From Exiguobacterium alkaliphilum 12/1 (GTDB lineage: Bacteria > Bacillota > Bacilli > Exiguobacteriales > Exiguobacteriaceae), in NCBI RefSeq assembly GCF_000714435.1, contig NZ_JJMW01000041.1, forward strand, positions 62,001 through 126,000: a stretch of 64,000 nt of DNA, given 5' to 3'. Position numbers and translations under genes: made by a program. The notes under the pieces are model-generated. The model saw only the letters and a list, made by a program, of their open reading frames with translations. It searched no databases and had not been told where the DNA came from. Positions 53,239 through 61,644 of the stretch are shown in pieces; within the stretch, counting starts at the first letter, position 1; each line of letters begins with the position of its first letter.

Positions 53239-53976
53239 TCAGTAGCATTGCATGATAATTTCCGCTTCTTCGAAATGTTTGGCTCGGAGCGCTTCGGTCG
53301 GGATGAGGAAGTAAAGGATGCCGGCATCACCGAACATGATGTCGAGCTCTTCTGTCGAGTCCATTTGAAAGAGTAGGAACGGATTGGAGAAGCGTTCGCC
53401 GTGCGTGTCCTCAATCTCTTCGAACACGTCGTTTTGGACCGCATCCGGATGTCCGCCGATCGCATGCACTTCGCCTTCATCGAACAGTTCTTCCATCGCG
53501 ACGAAATCGTCCTCCGTCATGAGTTCGAGCAACGAATCGACAATCGGGGCATAGCTCTCCTCGAACACGACGGCACGTTCGTTGAGCGCCTCACCGATTC
53601 GAACACGCTCGAGCGTCGTCTCACTCGTGTAGACAACGCGCCACAAATGTCGTTCGTCCGCATCGCCCCATGGCTGTTCGTCCAAATCGTAAAAGAAAGA
53701 CAACAACCCTTCTTTCGGGAGCGGCTCGACCGATTCGCATCCAGCGAAATCGCTCAACCGGAACTGGGCCAAGAACGTCAAATTCTCCCCTGGATGATGT
53801 GCCGGACTCGGCAAATCCGGATAGCCCCCAAACTTAGAGTGTCCGATTGCGACTTCTTCCCGTGACGTCCGTGGGACAAGCTTCAAATGGATGCGTTGCT
53901 TGAACGCTTCCAAAATTTCGTTTCCATGTTCAAGCTCGCGTGATTCAATCAACCGCTTTACCGATTGTAGTTCCAT
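53239..53976 (-). CDS. DUF1963 / YwqG-family protein
   Basis: The 245-residue soluble protein has the YwqG pattern: HSKFGGYPDLPSPAHHPGENLTFLAQFRLSDF in the first half, EGLLSFFYDLDEQPWG, and then HAIGGHPDAVQND in the second. The family is widespread and its function is not known; some members sit near toxin or immunity genes, but nothing here suggests that. It ends next to a strong bidirectional terminator and stands alone. Confidence 0.85.
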   Translation of the reverse strand: MELQSVKRLIESRELEHGNEILEAFKQRIHLKLVPRTSREEVAIGHSKFGGYPDLPSPAHHPGENLTFLAQFRLSDFAGCESVEPLPKEGLLSFFYDLDEQPWGDADERHLWRVVYTSETTLERVRIGEALNERAVVFEESYAPIVDSLLELMTEDDFVAMEELFDEGEVHAIGGHPDAVQNDVFEEIEDTHGERFSNPFLLFQMDSTEELDIMFGDAGILYFLIPTEALRAKHFEEAEIIMQCY

Positions 53977-54127
53977 CTTGCCACCTCATTCGTTTAAGAT
54001 GAATGTAGTGTACCATACCGAACGTATGTACCCCTCATCTTTTTTTGACTAGCCTTTATCTTGACCAAGGCGTGAAAACTTGAGAAAATGCATACGTTTT
54101 GAATGGAATCGCGAAAGGATGTCAGTT

Positions 54128-54484
54128 ATGCAACTTCTTATCAAATGGATGATCGGCCTTTCGCTCTTGTTCGGGCTGAGCTGGCTCGGCAATTGGATCG
54201 TCGCGACACTCGCGTGGAACGTACCCGGAAACGTCATCGGGATGGTGCTCCTTCTCGTCCTCCTGCTGACGAAGGTGATTCGCGTCGAATGGATTGAGGA
54301 CAGTGCCGGCTTTTTGACGAAGCACCTCGCCTTCTTCTTCATCCCAATCGCGGTCGGTCTCATGTCGTATGGCGGACTCTTGAAAGCCGAAGGTGTCCCT
54401 CTCTTTCTTGCATTGTTAACGAGCCTCGCGGTCGGTTTGACCGTCACCGCCTTGATTGCCGGGAGACGAGGTGATGCGTCATGA
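54128..54484 (+). CDS. CidA/LrgA family holin-like protein
   Basis: The 118-residue protein has four membrane helices and the CidA/LrgA features ALAWNVPGNVIGMVLLLVLLL and FFFIPIAVGLMSYGG. Such proteins act as holin-like partners of LrgB/CidB in pyruvate transport, murein hydrolase control and cell lysis. The ATG at 54128 follows GAAAGGA by about ten bases; an in-frame ATG at 54119 touches that site. A candidate promoter is TTGACC (54061-54066) with GAAAAT (54084-54089). The stop overlaps the LrgB-type gene by four bases. Confidence 0.88.
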   Translation: MQLLIKWMIGLSLLFGLSWLGNWIVATLAWNVPGNVIGMVLLLVLLLTKVIRVEWIEDSAGFLTKHLAFFFIPIAVGLMSYGGLLKAEGVPLFLALLTSLAVGLTVTALIAGRRGDAS

Positions 54485-55155
54485 CACTCGTCTGGATTGC
54501 TATCACCATCGGCGTCTATGTGATCAGCCGAAAGCTGTCATTCAAATGGGCCTCACCGTTCACGAACGTCGTCTTCTTAAGCACCACAATTTTGATTGTG
54601 ACGCTTCTTTTATCCGGTCAATCGTATGACGTGTATGAACCGGCGAAAGACGTCATCACCATCCTGCTCGGCCCGGCGACCGTCGCGCTCGGCCTGCCGC
54701 TCTATCGCAACTTGCCGACACTGCTCGCTCGGGCAAGACGTGCACTCGGTGCCATCGTCATCGGGACGCTCTCGACCATCGTCGTCGCCGTCTTACTCGG
54801 AAGCGTACTGAAACTGACCGATCACGTATTGATCGCCTTGTCGGTCAAATCAGTCACGTCCCCAATCGCCCTCGAATTGGCACGGCAACTACAAGGTGAC
54901 GCAGCGCTCGCCGCTTCGGTCGCGGTCGCATGCGGCATTCTCGGCGCGATGCTCGGTCCGTTTGTTTTGAACACGTTCGGTGTGACCGACCCGTTCACGC
55001 GCGGCCTCGCGCTCGGGACGATCAGTCACGGTATCGGGACGGCCCAAGCCGCAACAGAGCATCCACTCTCCGGTGCGACAGGTGGGGCTGCGATGGGCTT
55101 AGCGGCGATCTTCACGTCGTTTTTGCTTCCATATTTGCTTCCATTCCTCATTTAA
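54481..55155 (+). CDS. lrgB: LrgB/CidB family membrane protein
   Basis: The 224-residue protein has six or seven membrane helices and family motifs LGPATVALGLPLYRNLP, SVTSPIALELARQLQGD and GISHGIGTAQA-like TISHGIGTAQAATEH, which carry the conserved polar residues of the LrgB/CidB/PlsE family. Relatives export or import glycolate or pyruvate. It overlaps the CidA-type gene (ATGA) and is the second gene of a two-gene operon. No LytTR or LysR regulator lies next to it. Confidence 0.92.
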   Translation: MTLVWIAITIGVYVISRKLSFKWASPFTNVVFLSTTILIVTLLLSGQSYDVYEPAKDVITILLGPATVALGLPLYRNLPTLLARARRALGAIVIGTLSTIVVAVLLGSVLKLTDHVLIALSVKSVTSPIALELARQLQGDAALAASVAVACGILGAMLGPFVLNTFGVTDPFTRGLALGTISHGIGTAQAATEHPLSGATGGAAMGLAAIFTSFLLPYLLPFLI

Positions 55156-55252
55156 CAATGCGAGGACCGTTTTCAAACAATTTTGATACTTCCTCAATCG
55201 CCTCCCGTGCTACACTTAAACGGATGAGAAACGATTTGGGGAGGTATTTTTT

Positions 55253-56491
55253 ATGCAATCAAAATTAATCGAACGACTGATGACATACGCCAAAATTGAC
55301 ACGCAATCGGACTTCACGAGTGAAACGACACCGTCGACCGCCAAGCAATGGGATTTGATTCGTCATCTCGAAGCCGAGTTAAAGACGCTCGGACTTGAAG
55401 ATGTGGCGACGGACGAGTACGGTTACTTGTTCGCGACGCTTCCGAGTAACGTTGACTTTGCCGTGCCGACGATCGGCCTACTCGCCCACGTCGACACGGC
55501 GACGGACTTCACCGGGACGAACGTCAAGCCGCAGCTCGTCGAGCATTACGCAGGGGGCGATATCGTCTTGAACGAATCGCTCGGTGTCGTCTTGTCACCG
55601 AAAGACTTCCCCGAGCTTGACGGGTACGTCGGACATACGCTCATGACGACCGACGGAACGACCCTCCTAGGTGCCGATGACAAAGCGGGCATCGCTGAGA
55701 TCGTCACCGCGGTCGAGTATTTACTCGCCCACCCGGAGATTCCTCACGGACCGGTCCGCATCGCCTTCACACCGGACGAAGAAATCGGACGTGGCCCGCA
55801 CAAATTCGATGTCGAGCGCTTCAACGCCGACTTCGCCTATACGATGGACGGCGGTCCGCTCGGGGAGCTTCAATATGAAAGTTTCAACGCTGCCGGTGCG
55901 GCCGTCACGTTCCACGGCACGAACGTTCACCCAGGAAGCGCCAAGAACAAGATGGTCAACTCGATGAAGCTGGCGATGGCGTTCCATAACCGCCTCCCGG
56001 CCGATGAGGCACCGGAGCATACGAGCGAGTACGAAGGGTTCTTCCACTTGAACGGGTTCTCAGGGGATGTCGAGACGACGACGCTCCAATACATCATCCG
56101 TGACCACGACAAGGCGAAGTTCGAGGCGCGCAAGGCGTTACTTGAAAAGCTCGTCGCCGAGTGGAAACAGAAGTACGGCGCAGCGCGCGTCGACTTGAAG
56201 ATGGACGATCAATATTACAACATGGCCGAGAAAATCGTCCCGGTCAAACAGATCGTCGACACGGTCGCCGACGTCATGCGCGAACTCGGGATTGAACCGA
56301 AGATTGAGCCGATTCGCGGCGGTACCGATGGCTCCCAACTGTCTTACATGGGCCTTCCGACGCCGAACATCTTCACAGGCGGTGAGAACTATCATGGGAA
56401 GTTCGAGTACATTTCCGTCAACAACATGGAAAAAGCGACACACGTCATCATCGAAACGCTCCGCACATTCGCCGAGCGGGCTCGAGCATAA
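55253..56491 (+). CDS. pepT: peptidase T (tripeptidase)
   Basis: PepT releases the N-terminal residue of tripeptides in the cytoplasm. The 412-residue M20 zinc peptidase has [12 protein letters not shown] (first metal His and Asp), [26 protein letters not shown] (catalytic and metal Glu) and the late [18 protein letters not shown], plus the dimerisation insert [24 protein letters not shown] precedes the ATG. The length equals the family's usual size. A hairpin follows that also holds the ribosome binding site of the next gene. Confidence 0.96.
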   Translation: MQSKLIERLMTYAKIDTQSDFTSETTPSTAKQWDLIRHLEAELKTLGLEDVATDEYGYLFATLPSNVDFAVPTIGLLAHVDTATDFTGTNVKPQLVEHYAGGDIVLNESLGVVLSPKDFPELDGYVGHTLMTTDGTTLLGADDKAGIAEIVTAVEYLLAHPEIPHGPVRIAFTPDEEIGRGPHKFDVERFNADFAYTMDGGPLGELQYESFNAAGAAVTFHGTNVHPGSAKNKMVNSMKLAMAFHNRLPADEAPEHTSEYEGFFHLNGFSGDVETTTLQYIIRDHDKAKFEARKALLEKLVAEWKQKYGAARVDLKMDDQYYNMAEKIVPVKQIVDTVADVMRELGIEPKIEPIRGGTDGSQLSYMGLPTPNIFTGGENYHGKFEYISVNNMEKATHVIIETLRTFAERARA

Positions 56492-56497
56492 TTTATG

Positions 56498-56547
56498 CGC
56501 CTCCACTGATTCTCTTCTACACTAGAGACATTGGAGGCGATTTTTTT
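56498..56547 (+). promoter_or_regulatory. hairpin with T tract that contains the osmC-like ribosome binding site
   Basis: CGCCTCCA (56498-56505) and TGGAGGCG (56532-56539) pair perfectly across 26 bases and are followed by ATTTTTTT and then the ATG at 56548. The 3' arm is the GGAGG ribosome binding site. It could act as the pepT terminator, or as a switch that hides the site in read-through transcripts. Confidence 0.5.
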
Positions 56548-56994
56548 ATGAAGCATACCTTTCACATGAACCTCGACTGGACCGGTGGACGCAACGACGT
56601 CGGGACGATTGAGGCGGAACGACTGAAGACACAGATTTCGATTCCCCCGGAAATGGACGGCCCCGGCATCGGGACGAACCCGGACGAGATGCTGCTCGGA
56701 GCGGCGGCGACGTGTTACATCATCACGCTCGCGGCGATGCTCGGCCGAAGTGAGTTGACGCATCAAGGCATCACGATTGACGCTGAAGGCATCGTCGATG
56801 TGACGAACGGCGTGTTCACGTATGAGACGATTCGATACGCGACGCGCATCCTGATGCCCCAGACGGCGACCGACCGCGACATCTCGCTCGTGGAACGCAT
56901 CGCGAAAAAGGCGAAGGACGGGTGCATGATTTCTCGTGCTTTGGCCGGAAATGTCACGTTCGAGCTTTCGACGACGGTCACGCGCCTCGACTGA
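56548..56994 (+). CDS. OsmC family peroxiredoxin-like protein
   Basis: The 148-residue protein has the OsmC/Ohr fold with both redox cysteines: LLGAAATCYIITLAAML near residue 56 and AKKAKDGCMISRALAGN near residue 131. These reduce organic hydroperoxides or act in the YhfA-like subgroup. An acidic ligand appears in PPEMDGPGIGTNPDEML. The ribosome binding site lies in the 3' arm of a hairpin directly upstream. It is the last gene before the AT-rich restriction-modification island. Confidence 0.88.
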   Translation: MKHTFHMNLDWTGGRNDVGTIEAERLKTQISIPPEMDGPGIGTNPDEMLLGAAATCYIITLAAMLGRSELTHQGITIDAEGIVDVTNGVFTYETIRYATRILMPQTATDRDISLVERIAKKAKDGCMISRALAGNVTFELSTTVTRLD

Positions 56995-57106
56995 CGATGA
57001 TTCATTTTGAAAGAAAACATATGTTTCATTTCAGTGTATAATGAAAAAAAGTAGTAAAGTTATTTAGAGTTTGTTACTGGTAAGTTTTTTTAAAGGAGAA
57101 ATTTTC

Positions 57107-57982
57107 TTGAATACAATTAATGAGGTTTACGAAAACGACTTAATAAATGGTGTTTTTGAAGCAGACTGTTTAGAAAAAATGAAAGAGATTCCTGCTAAGT
57201 CCGTGGATATGATACTTTGTGATTTACCATATGGAACTACCCAAAATAAATGGGATTCTGTAATTCCATTAGATTTGCTTTGGGAAGAATACAATAGAAT
57301 CATTAAAGATAATGGAGCGATCGTATTGACTTCTAATGGTATTTTTACCGCAAAACTCATTTTAAGTAACTCCAAAAACTTTAAATACAAATGGGTTTGG
57401 GAGAAATCCAAAGCAACTAATTTTTTGAACTCCAAAAAGCAACCTTTAAGAAAACACGAAGATATCTGTGTTTTTTATAAAAAACAACCAACATATAATC
57501 CCCAAATGACAGCAGGAGAAGCATATAGCAAAGGTGTGCGGAAAAATCAACTCACTGGTAGTTATGGAGACTTTCAACCTGTTCTTGTTCAAAGTGAGGG
57601 TGAACGCTATCCGACAGATATCATTTACGTTAAGACAGCTGAATCTGAAGGAAAAGTTTACCATCCTACTCAAAAACCTGTAGAATTAGGGAGATACTTA
57701 ATTCGGACATATACAAACGAGGGTGACGTAGTTTTAGATAACACTTGTGGAAGCGGCTCTTTTTTAGTTGCAGCCATTCTTGAGGGAAGAAACTTTATTG
57801 GCATCGAAAAGAATGCAGATTCAGAGCTGTTTAAGAAAGATGCGATTGATTATGTCGAATTAAGTAAGCGTAGAGTTAAAGAAGCTTGGCTTTCACTAAG
57901 TAACGAAAAAAGAAAATTTATTTACCTTAAAAACGTCATCCAAGAAACAGAAGGAGTTGTTATCCTTGGCAAAGATAGTTAA
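57107..57982 (+). CDS. beta-class DNA methyltransferase (N6-adenine or N4-cytosine)
   Basis: The 291-residue protein has the beta-class order: catalytic motif IV DLPYGTTQNKWD at 39-50, then motif X-type HPTQKPVELGRYLIR (187-201) and the SAM motif I DNTCGSGSFL (211-220) with NFIGIEKN after it. The catalytic tetrapeptide is DLPY rather than DPPY. It would methylate the recognition site of the neighbouring nuclease. I use a TTG at 57107, nine bases after AAAGGAG; a longer ATG-less frame upstream is not supported. The gene is AT-rich, unlike the genes before it, and overlaps the next gene by 17 bases. Its target sequence is unknown. Confidence 0.85.
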   Translation: MNTINEVYENDLINGVFEADCLEKMKEIPAKSVDMILCDLPYGTTQNKWDSVIPLDLLWEEYNRIIKDNGAIVLTSNGIFTAKLILSNSKNFKYKWVWEKSKATNFLNSKKQPLRKHEDICVFYKKQPTYNPQMTAGEAYSKGVRKNQLTGSYGDFQPVLVQSEGERYPTDIIYVKTAESEGKVYHPTQKPVELGRYLIRTYTNEGDVVLDNTCGSGSFLVAAILEGRNFIGIEKNADSELFKKDAIDYVELSKRRVKEAWLSLSNEKRKFIYLKNVIQETEGVVILGKDS

Positions 57983-58820
57983 AAACGAACGCAGTTGGGC
58001 AATTGATTTGATTTCTATGCTCAATATATTTCTTCAAAATAAGACTCTTAATATCAAAAAAGTTGGTGGAGAAGCTACAATCAATACTGGAAAAAAAACT
58101 ATGTTTCCTGATCTTCTAATGTATGGAGATGAAAGCCAAACTCAAATACTTCAGGGATGTGAGATAAAGTTACCTGATACTCTAATTACAGATGAAGAAT
58201 TCATAAAAGATGCTCAAAGAAAATCTGATACGTTAGGACTAAATAGCTGCTTGTTGTGGAATTTCACTTCGGCAGCTTTTTATGTAAAAGATGAATCTGG
58301 AATATACAATATTGAAAAACAATGGAATGATACTTCTTTTATCAAAACCAGAGAAGACGTAGAACAGTACAAAAAGGATTGGCAATCTTTAATAGAATCC
58401 ATAATTTTAGAGATAAATAATTATTTTTTAAGTGGCGAATTAAAGGCGTCAAGGCTAGGAGAAGTCATTTCAGATTCTGTAATGGATACTATCATTTCAA
58501 GGAACAAAGTTTTAGTAGCCAATTATTTGGAGACAGAAAGTGTTAAGAATCGAACTTTGGCTAGTCATTTGAGCATTTGGTGGAATGAGGTTAAAAGCGA
58601 ATATTTATCGGACGAGCCCAATCAATTTACGGCTTTTTCTAAACATATTCTTTTAAACTGGATAAATAAGTTCAGTTTTGCTCATGCCATAAAAAAATAT
58701 CATTCCCCCGCTTTTCAAGTAGAAAGCATAAATTATTCTACCAATCCTCAAACAGGTAGTTTAATTTTTGATGAAATCAGCAGCAAATGTGATTTTTACA
58801 ATATTTTTAAAAAAAATTGA
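57966..58820 (+). CDS. PD-(D/E)XK nuclease-like protein of a restriction-modification island
   Basis: The 284-residue protein has a nuclease core in its N-terminus: Glu36 in GGEATIN, then FPDLLMY with Asp49 and, 17 residues later, GCEIKLPD with Glu66 and Lys68, a PD-(D/E)XK arrangement. The rest is helical and unrecognised. The TTG at 57966 follows AAGGAG by nine bases; a TTG at 57957 touches that site. It overlaps the methyltransferase by 17 bases. It ends at TGA directly after eight A residues; in the frame that would follow with seven A the sequence continues into the N6-methylase (58771-60717). It may thus be the restriction part of a split type IIG-like enzyme. Confidence 0.72.
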   Translation: MAKIVKNERSWAIDLISMLNIFLQNKTLNIKKVGGEATINTGKKTMFPDLLMYGDESQTQILQGCEIKLPDTLITDEEFIKDAQRKSDTLGLNSCLLWNFTSAAFYVKDESGIYNIEKQWNDTSFIKTREDVEQYKKDWQSLIESIILEINNYFLSGELKASRLGEVISDSVMDTIISRNKVLVANYLETESVKNRTLASHLSIWWNEVKSEYLSDEPNQFTAFSKHILLNWINKFSFAHAIKKYHSPAFQVESINYSTNPQTGSLIFDEISSKCDFYNIFKKN

Positions 58821-60717
58821 TTATGGTAACTATCTACCACGTGACACTTGGCATGACTTAGTAGAGTACAATTTATTTTTAAGTGAAAACGGCGTAGCTA
58901 ATTTTGATCAAAGATCTCTTCAACAAGTATTAGAACAAAGCGTAAGAAATGCCAAAAGAGAAATAATTGGACAATTTACAACACCTCCCGTACTTGCAGA
59001 TTTTTTAGCTAGAATTACAGTTGAAGATTTAACCTGGAACACTTTAGACCCTTGTTGTGGAACAGGAACTATCCCTAAAGCAATATTAGATTTAAAAAAA
59101 ACAGGAATAGCTATTGAAAATGCTCACGTTTCTACGTGGGCCTCGGATAAATTTTCGTTCCCTCTTCAGATAACAAATTTAAATTTAACTGATATTGAAT
59201 CTATAAATATTCCAAGTAGAATTTTCCAGTCAAATGTTTTTGATTTAGAACTCGGTCGCGATATTTCTATTGTTGATCCGAAGAACGGTAATATACTAAA
59301 TTTAAGTCTACCTCAGTATGATGCGATTCTTTCAAATCTTCCTTTCGTTGCATTTGAGGTAATTAGTGATGATGAAAAAGTTCATTTATTAAATACGATT
59401 CGTAAATTGGAAGAAAAATGGGATATGTCTTTAGGTGCTAGAAGTGACCTCTATACATATATTGTTATTAAGTTATGGAGTTTGTTGAAAGAAGGCGGCA
59501 CACTAGGGATAATTACTTCAAATGCTTGGCTAGGAACTGAGTCAGGTAAACAATTCTATCAAGTAATGCGTAAACTTTATAAAATAGAGAAGGTTATCAT
59601 TAGTGGAGAGAAACGCTGGTTCTTAAACGCAAATGTTGTAACAACTATAATTATTTTAAAGAAAAAAGAAAACCTCAAAGAAATTTCAGAGTACGCAACT
59701 ACCTTTATAAAATTAAATGTTCCTATCCATAGATTAGAAAATTTAGAAACGATGAGTCATGTAACAGATTCTATACTTACGAGTGCGGCGATTGATGAAC
59801 GCTTTGCAAAAACAATTAATTATAATCAAGAGACAATAGATAACATATTAAATTGTAAAGTTTCGATGAATACACTTTTCCATGACGTAAATTGGCTATT
59901 AGACTTAAAAAATAAAATGATAAAAATAACTGATTTATTTAAAATCAATAGAGGCGAGAGAAGAGGCTGGGACAAACTATTCTATCCAAATGAAGCGCAT
60001 TCAATAGAGCCACTATACATTAAAAAAGTTTTAAAAAGTTCTAAAACATTGACGTATCTTAAAGCTGACCCAGATGCTGACGCGTTTTGCTGCTCACCCT
60101 CTTTGGAGGAACTTCAAAACAATAATCATCAGGGAGCAATGAATTGGATTAAAAAATTCGAAAATGAGGTCAATGGAAAAGGTAAACCTCTTCCGGAAGT
60201 ATTGAGAAAACCAAATCTACAATGGTATGAGATGAGTGATAATGCTACGGCAGACTTAATTACTTCTCTGAATCCTGATAAAAGATTATTTTATGCAAAA
60301 TTTGCAGAATCAACTTTTATTAATCAGAGATTAATTGGTTTAAAAGCCAGAAGTGAGCACGTTGATATTGATATAGCTCATATTTTACTAAACTCCATTG
60401 TAGGTATGTTTTATCTGGAAGCGACTGGGTTTGGGAGAGGCCTGGGTGCTTTAGATATCAGTAAAAACAATTTAGAGCAAACGTTTATGTTGAATCCAAA
60501 CTTATTATCTGATTTTCAGAAGCAAGAGATTAAAACTGCTTTTGAACCAATCTTAGAACGAGAAATTTTGACTACTTTTGAAGAGTTTGAAAATGAGGAC
60601 CGTATAAATTTTGAAAAAATCGTTCTAAGAGCATATGAACTAGAAGATTATTATGAACGAATTAAAAACTCATTACTTTCGATGCAGAAAACTAGATTAA
60701 CAGCGAAAGAAAAATAA
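58771..60717 (+). CDS. gamma-class N6-adenine DNA methylase with target recognition region
   Basis: The protein of up to 648 residues has IIGQFTTPPVLADFLARI, the SAM motif TLDPCCGTGTIPKAIL (about 91-106) and a catalytic motif IV SNLPF (about 188-192, in place of NPPF/Y). The C-terminal half (about 360-600) looks like a DNA recognition domain as in TaqI or Eco57I-like enzymes. The ATG at 58771 has only a weak AGGTAG upstream and overlaps the nuclease gene by 50 bases; its first 15 residues (MKSAANVIFTIFLKK) may not be real. Removing one A from the A8 tract would join it to the nuclease. It is strongly AT-rich and is followed by a terminator. Confidence 0.85.
   Translation: MKSAANVIFTIFLKKIDYGNYLPRDTWHDLVEYNLFLSENGVANFDQRSLQQVLEQSVRNAKREIIGQFTTPPVLADFLARITVEDLTWNTLDPCCGTGTIPKAILDLKKTGIAIENAHVSTWASDKFSFPLQITNLNLTDIESINIPSRIFQSNVFDLELGRDISIVDPKNGNILNLSLPQYDAILSNLPFVAFEVISDDEKVHLLNTIRKLEEKWDMSLGARSDLYTYIVIKLWSLLKEGGTLGIITSNAWLGTESGKQFYQVMRKLYKIEKVIISGEKRWFLNANVVTTIIILKKKENLKEISEYATTFIKLNVPIHRLENLETMSHVTDSILTSAAIDERFAKTINYNQETIDNILNCKVSMNTLFHDVNWLLDLKNKMIKITDLFKINRGERRGWDKLFYPNEAHSIEPLYIKKVLKSSKTLTYLKADPDADAFCCSPSLEELQNNNHQGAMNWIKKFENEVNGKGKPLPEVLRKPNLQWYEMSDNATADLITSLNPDKRLFYAKFAESTFINQRLIGLKARSEHVDIDIAHILLNSIVGMFYLEATGFGRGLGALDISKNNLEQTFMLNPNLLSDFQKQEIKTAFEPILEREILTTFEEFENEDRINFEKIVLRAYELEDYYERIKNSLLSMQKTRLTAKEK
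58809..58816 (+). repeat. A8 homopolymer at the nuclease/methylase frame junction
   Basis: Eight A residues preceded by five T lie where the nuclease frame ends (Phe-Lys-Lys-Asn-stop) and where, with seven A, the frame would run into the N6-methylase (Phe-Lys-Lys-Ile-Asp-Tyr-Gly). The two frames differ by +1. It is a possible slippage or phase-variation site, or a simple frameshift. Confidence 0.6.
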
Positions 60718-60722
60718 TGCAT

Positions 60723-60770
60723 AAATAACGCTTACTCCGAAAAGAAATTAATCGGATAGCGTTATTTTTT
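60723..60770 (+). terminator. terminator at the end of the restriction-modification island
   Basis: AAATAACGCT and AGCGTTATTT pair with an inner TCCGA/TCGGA stem and are followed by TTTTT. The 130 bases beyond it, up to the SpoIIM gene, are AT-rich and hold nothing I recognise. Confidence 0.8.
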
Positions 60771-60900
60771 GTCTCGTATTTTAAAAAATATTCAAAATGA
60801 CAATCTCTGCTTTATCATAATCCTTTAAATTAAAACTGAGGAGTGATCCCCTTAAAAATTTAAAGTTTTCAGTTTCTTCGTTACACGTTGAATGCCTATT

Positions 60901-61512
60901 TTACTGTAACAAGAGCGGCGTCACATACGCCTCGATGACCGCCGAGATGGCGAGGAGCGGGACGACGACGACGAGAAACATCTTCAACCCGACGAAAAAG
61001 AGCGCCTTTAACGTGACGTCCGTCTCTTTCCCCTGCATCTTCTGCCAGATGTGCCGATTGAGCGACAACCCCATCGCCGCGCCGAGCAGAATCGCTGAAA
61101 TCTCCGTGATACCGTGTGGCAAAATGCCGAGCGCAAGCACTCTCAAGACAGATTCACCCGCAAAGGCGACAATCATGGCGACGAGCCCGATGATGGCCGC
61201 GTTGATGACGACGAACGCATACGGGATGAAGAGCGGAATCATGCCGAGTACGAAAGCGAGCAAGGCGACGCGCGTGTTGTTCACGAAGAGCGCGACCATC
61301 GTGTCGAACGGACTCGTATCGAACGTCAGACCACGTGACTCGAACATGTCGCCGATTTGGATCAAGATTTCGTCGATTTGATCGCTCGTGACGAACGAGC
61401 GGAAGATGAAGTAAGACGCGATGCTCGTCACGATGAAAAGGACGAGCAGGCGAAAAAAGTCTTTCCGATAATGGTTGTTCCACGCTTCACGAAGCGAGAT
61501 TGATGTTTTCAT
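60901..61512 (-). CDS. stage II sporulation protein M (SpoIIM/DUF95) family membrane protein
   Basis: The 203-residue protein has about five membrane helices and the DUF95 features ALFVNNTRVALLAFVLGMIPLF and GILPHGITEISAILLGAAMGLSL. SpoIIM itself works with SpoIID and SpoIIP at the engulfing septum, but this family is also widespread in bacteria that do not sporulate, and no other spore gene is near. The ATG at 61512 follows AGGGGGA at good spacing. It is divergent from the ABC-F gene and marks the return to host-like base composition. Confidence 0.85.
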   Translation of the reverse strand: MKTSISLREAWNNHYRKDFFRLLVLFIVTSIASYFIFRSFVTSDQIDEILIQIGDMFESRGLTFDTSPFDTMVALFVNNTRVALLAFVLGMIPLFIPYAFVVINAAIIGLVAMIVAFAGESVLRVLALGILPHGITEISAILLGAAMGLSLNRHIWQKMQGKETDVTLKALFFVGLKMFLVVVVPLLAISAVIEAYVTPLLLQ

Positions 61513-61644
61513 GGTCATTCCCCCTATAGCAAGGTATACGAATTGCGTCAACTTTTGTTTCATATTTACCCATGCCTGCGCGTTTTCAAAAAACGTGATA
61601 CAATACACGTCGTAAACTAATCAGAAAAACGAGGGATCCTATAC

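Noticed and set aside
57015-57026. AAACATATGTTT palindrome before the first methyltransferase as a control-protein box
   Set aside because: No controller protein gene is present in the island, and short AT-rich palindromes arise easily by chance in such DNA.
60901-61512. Evidence for sporulation from the SpoIIM and glucose dehydrogenase homologues
   Set aside because: Both families occur in non-sporulating bacteria and no other sporulation gene is visible.
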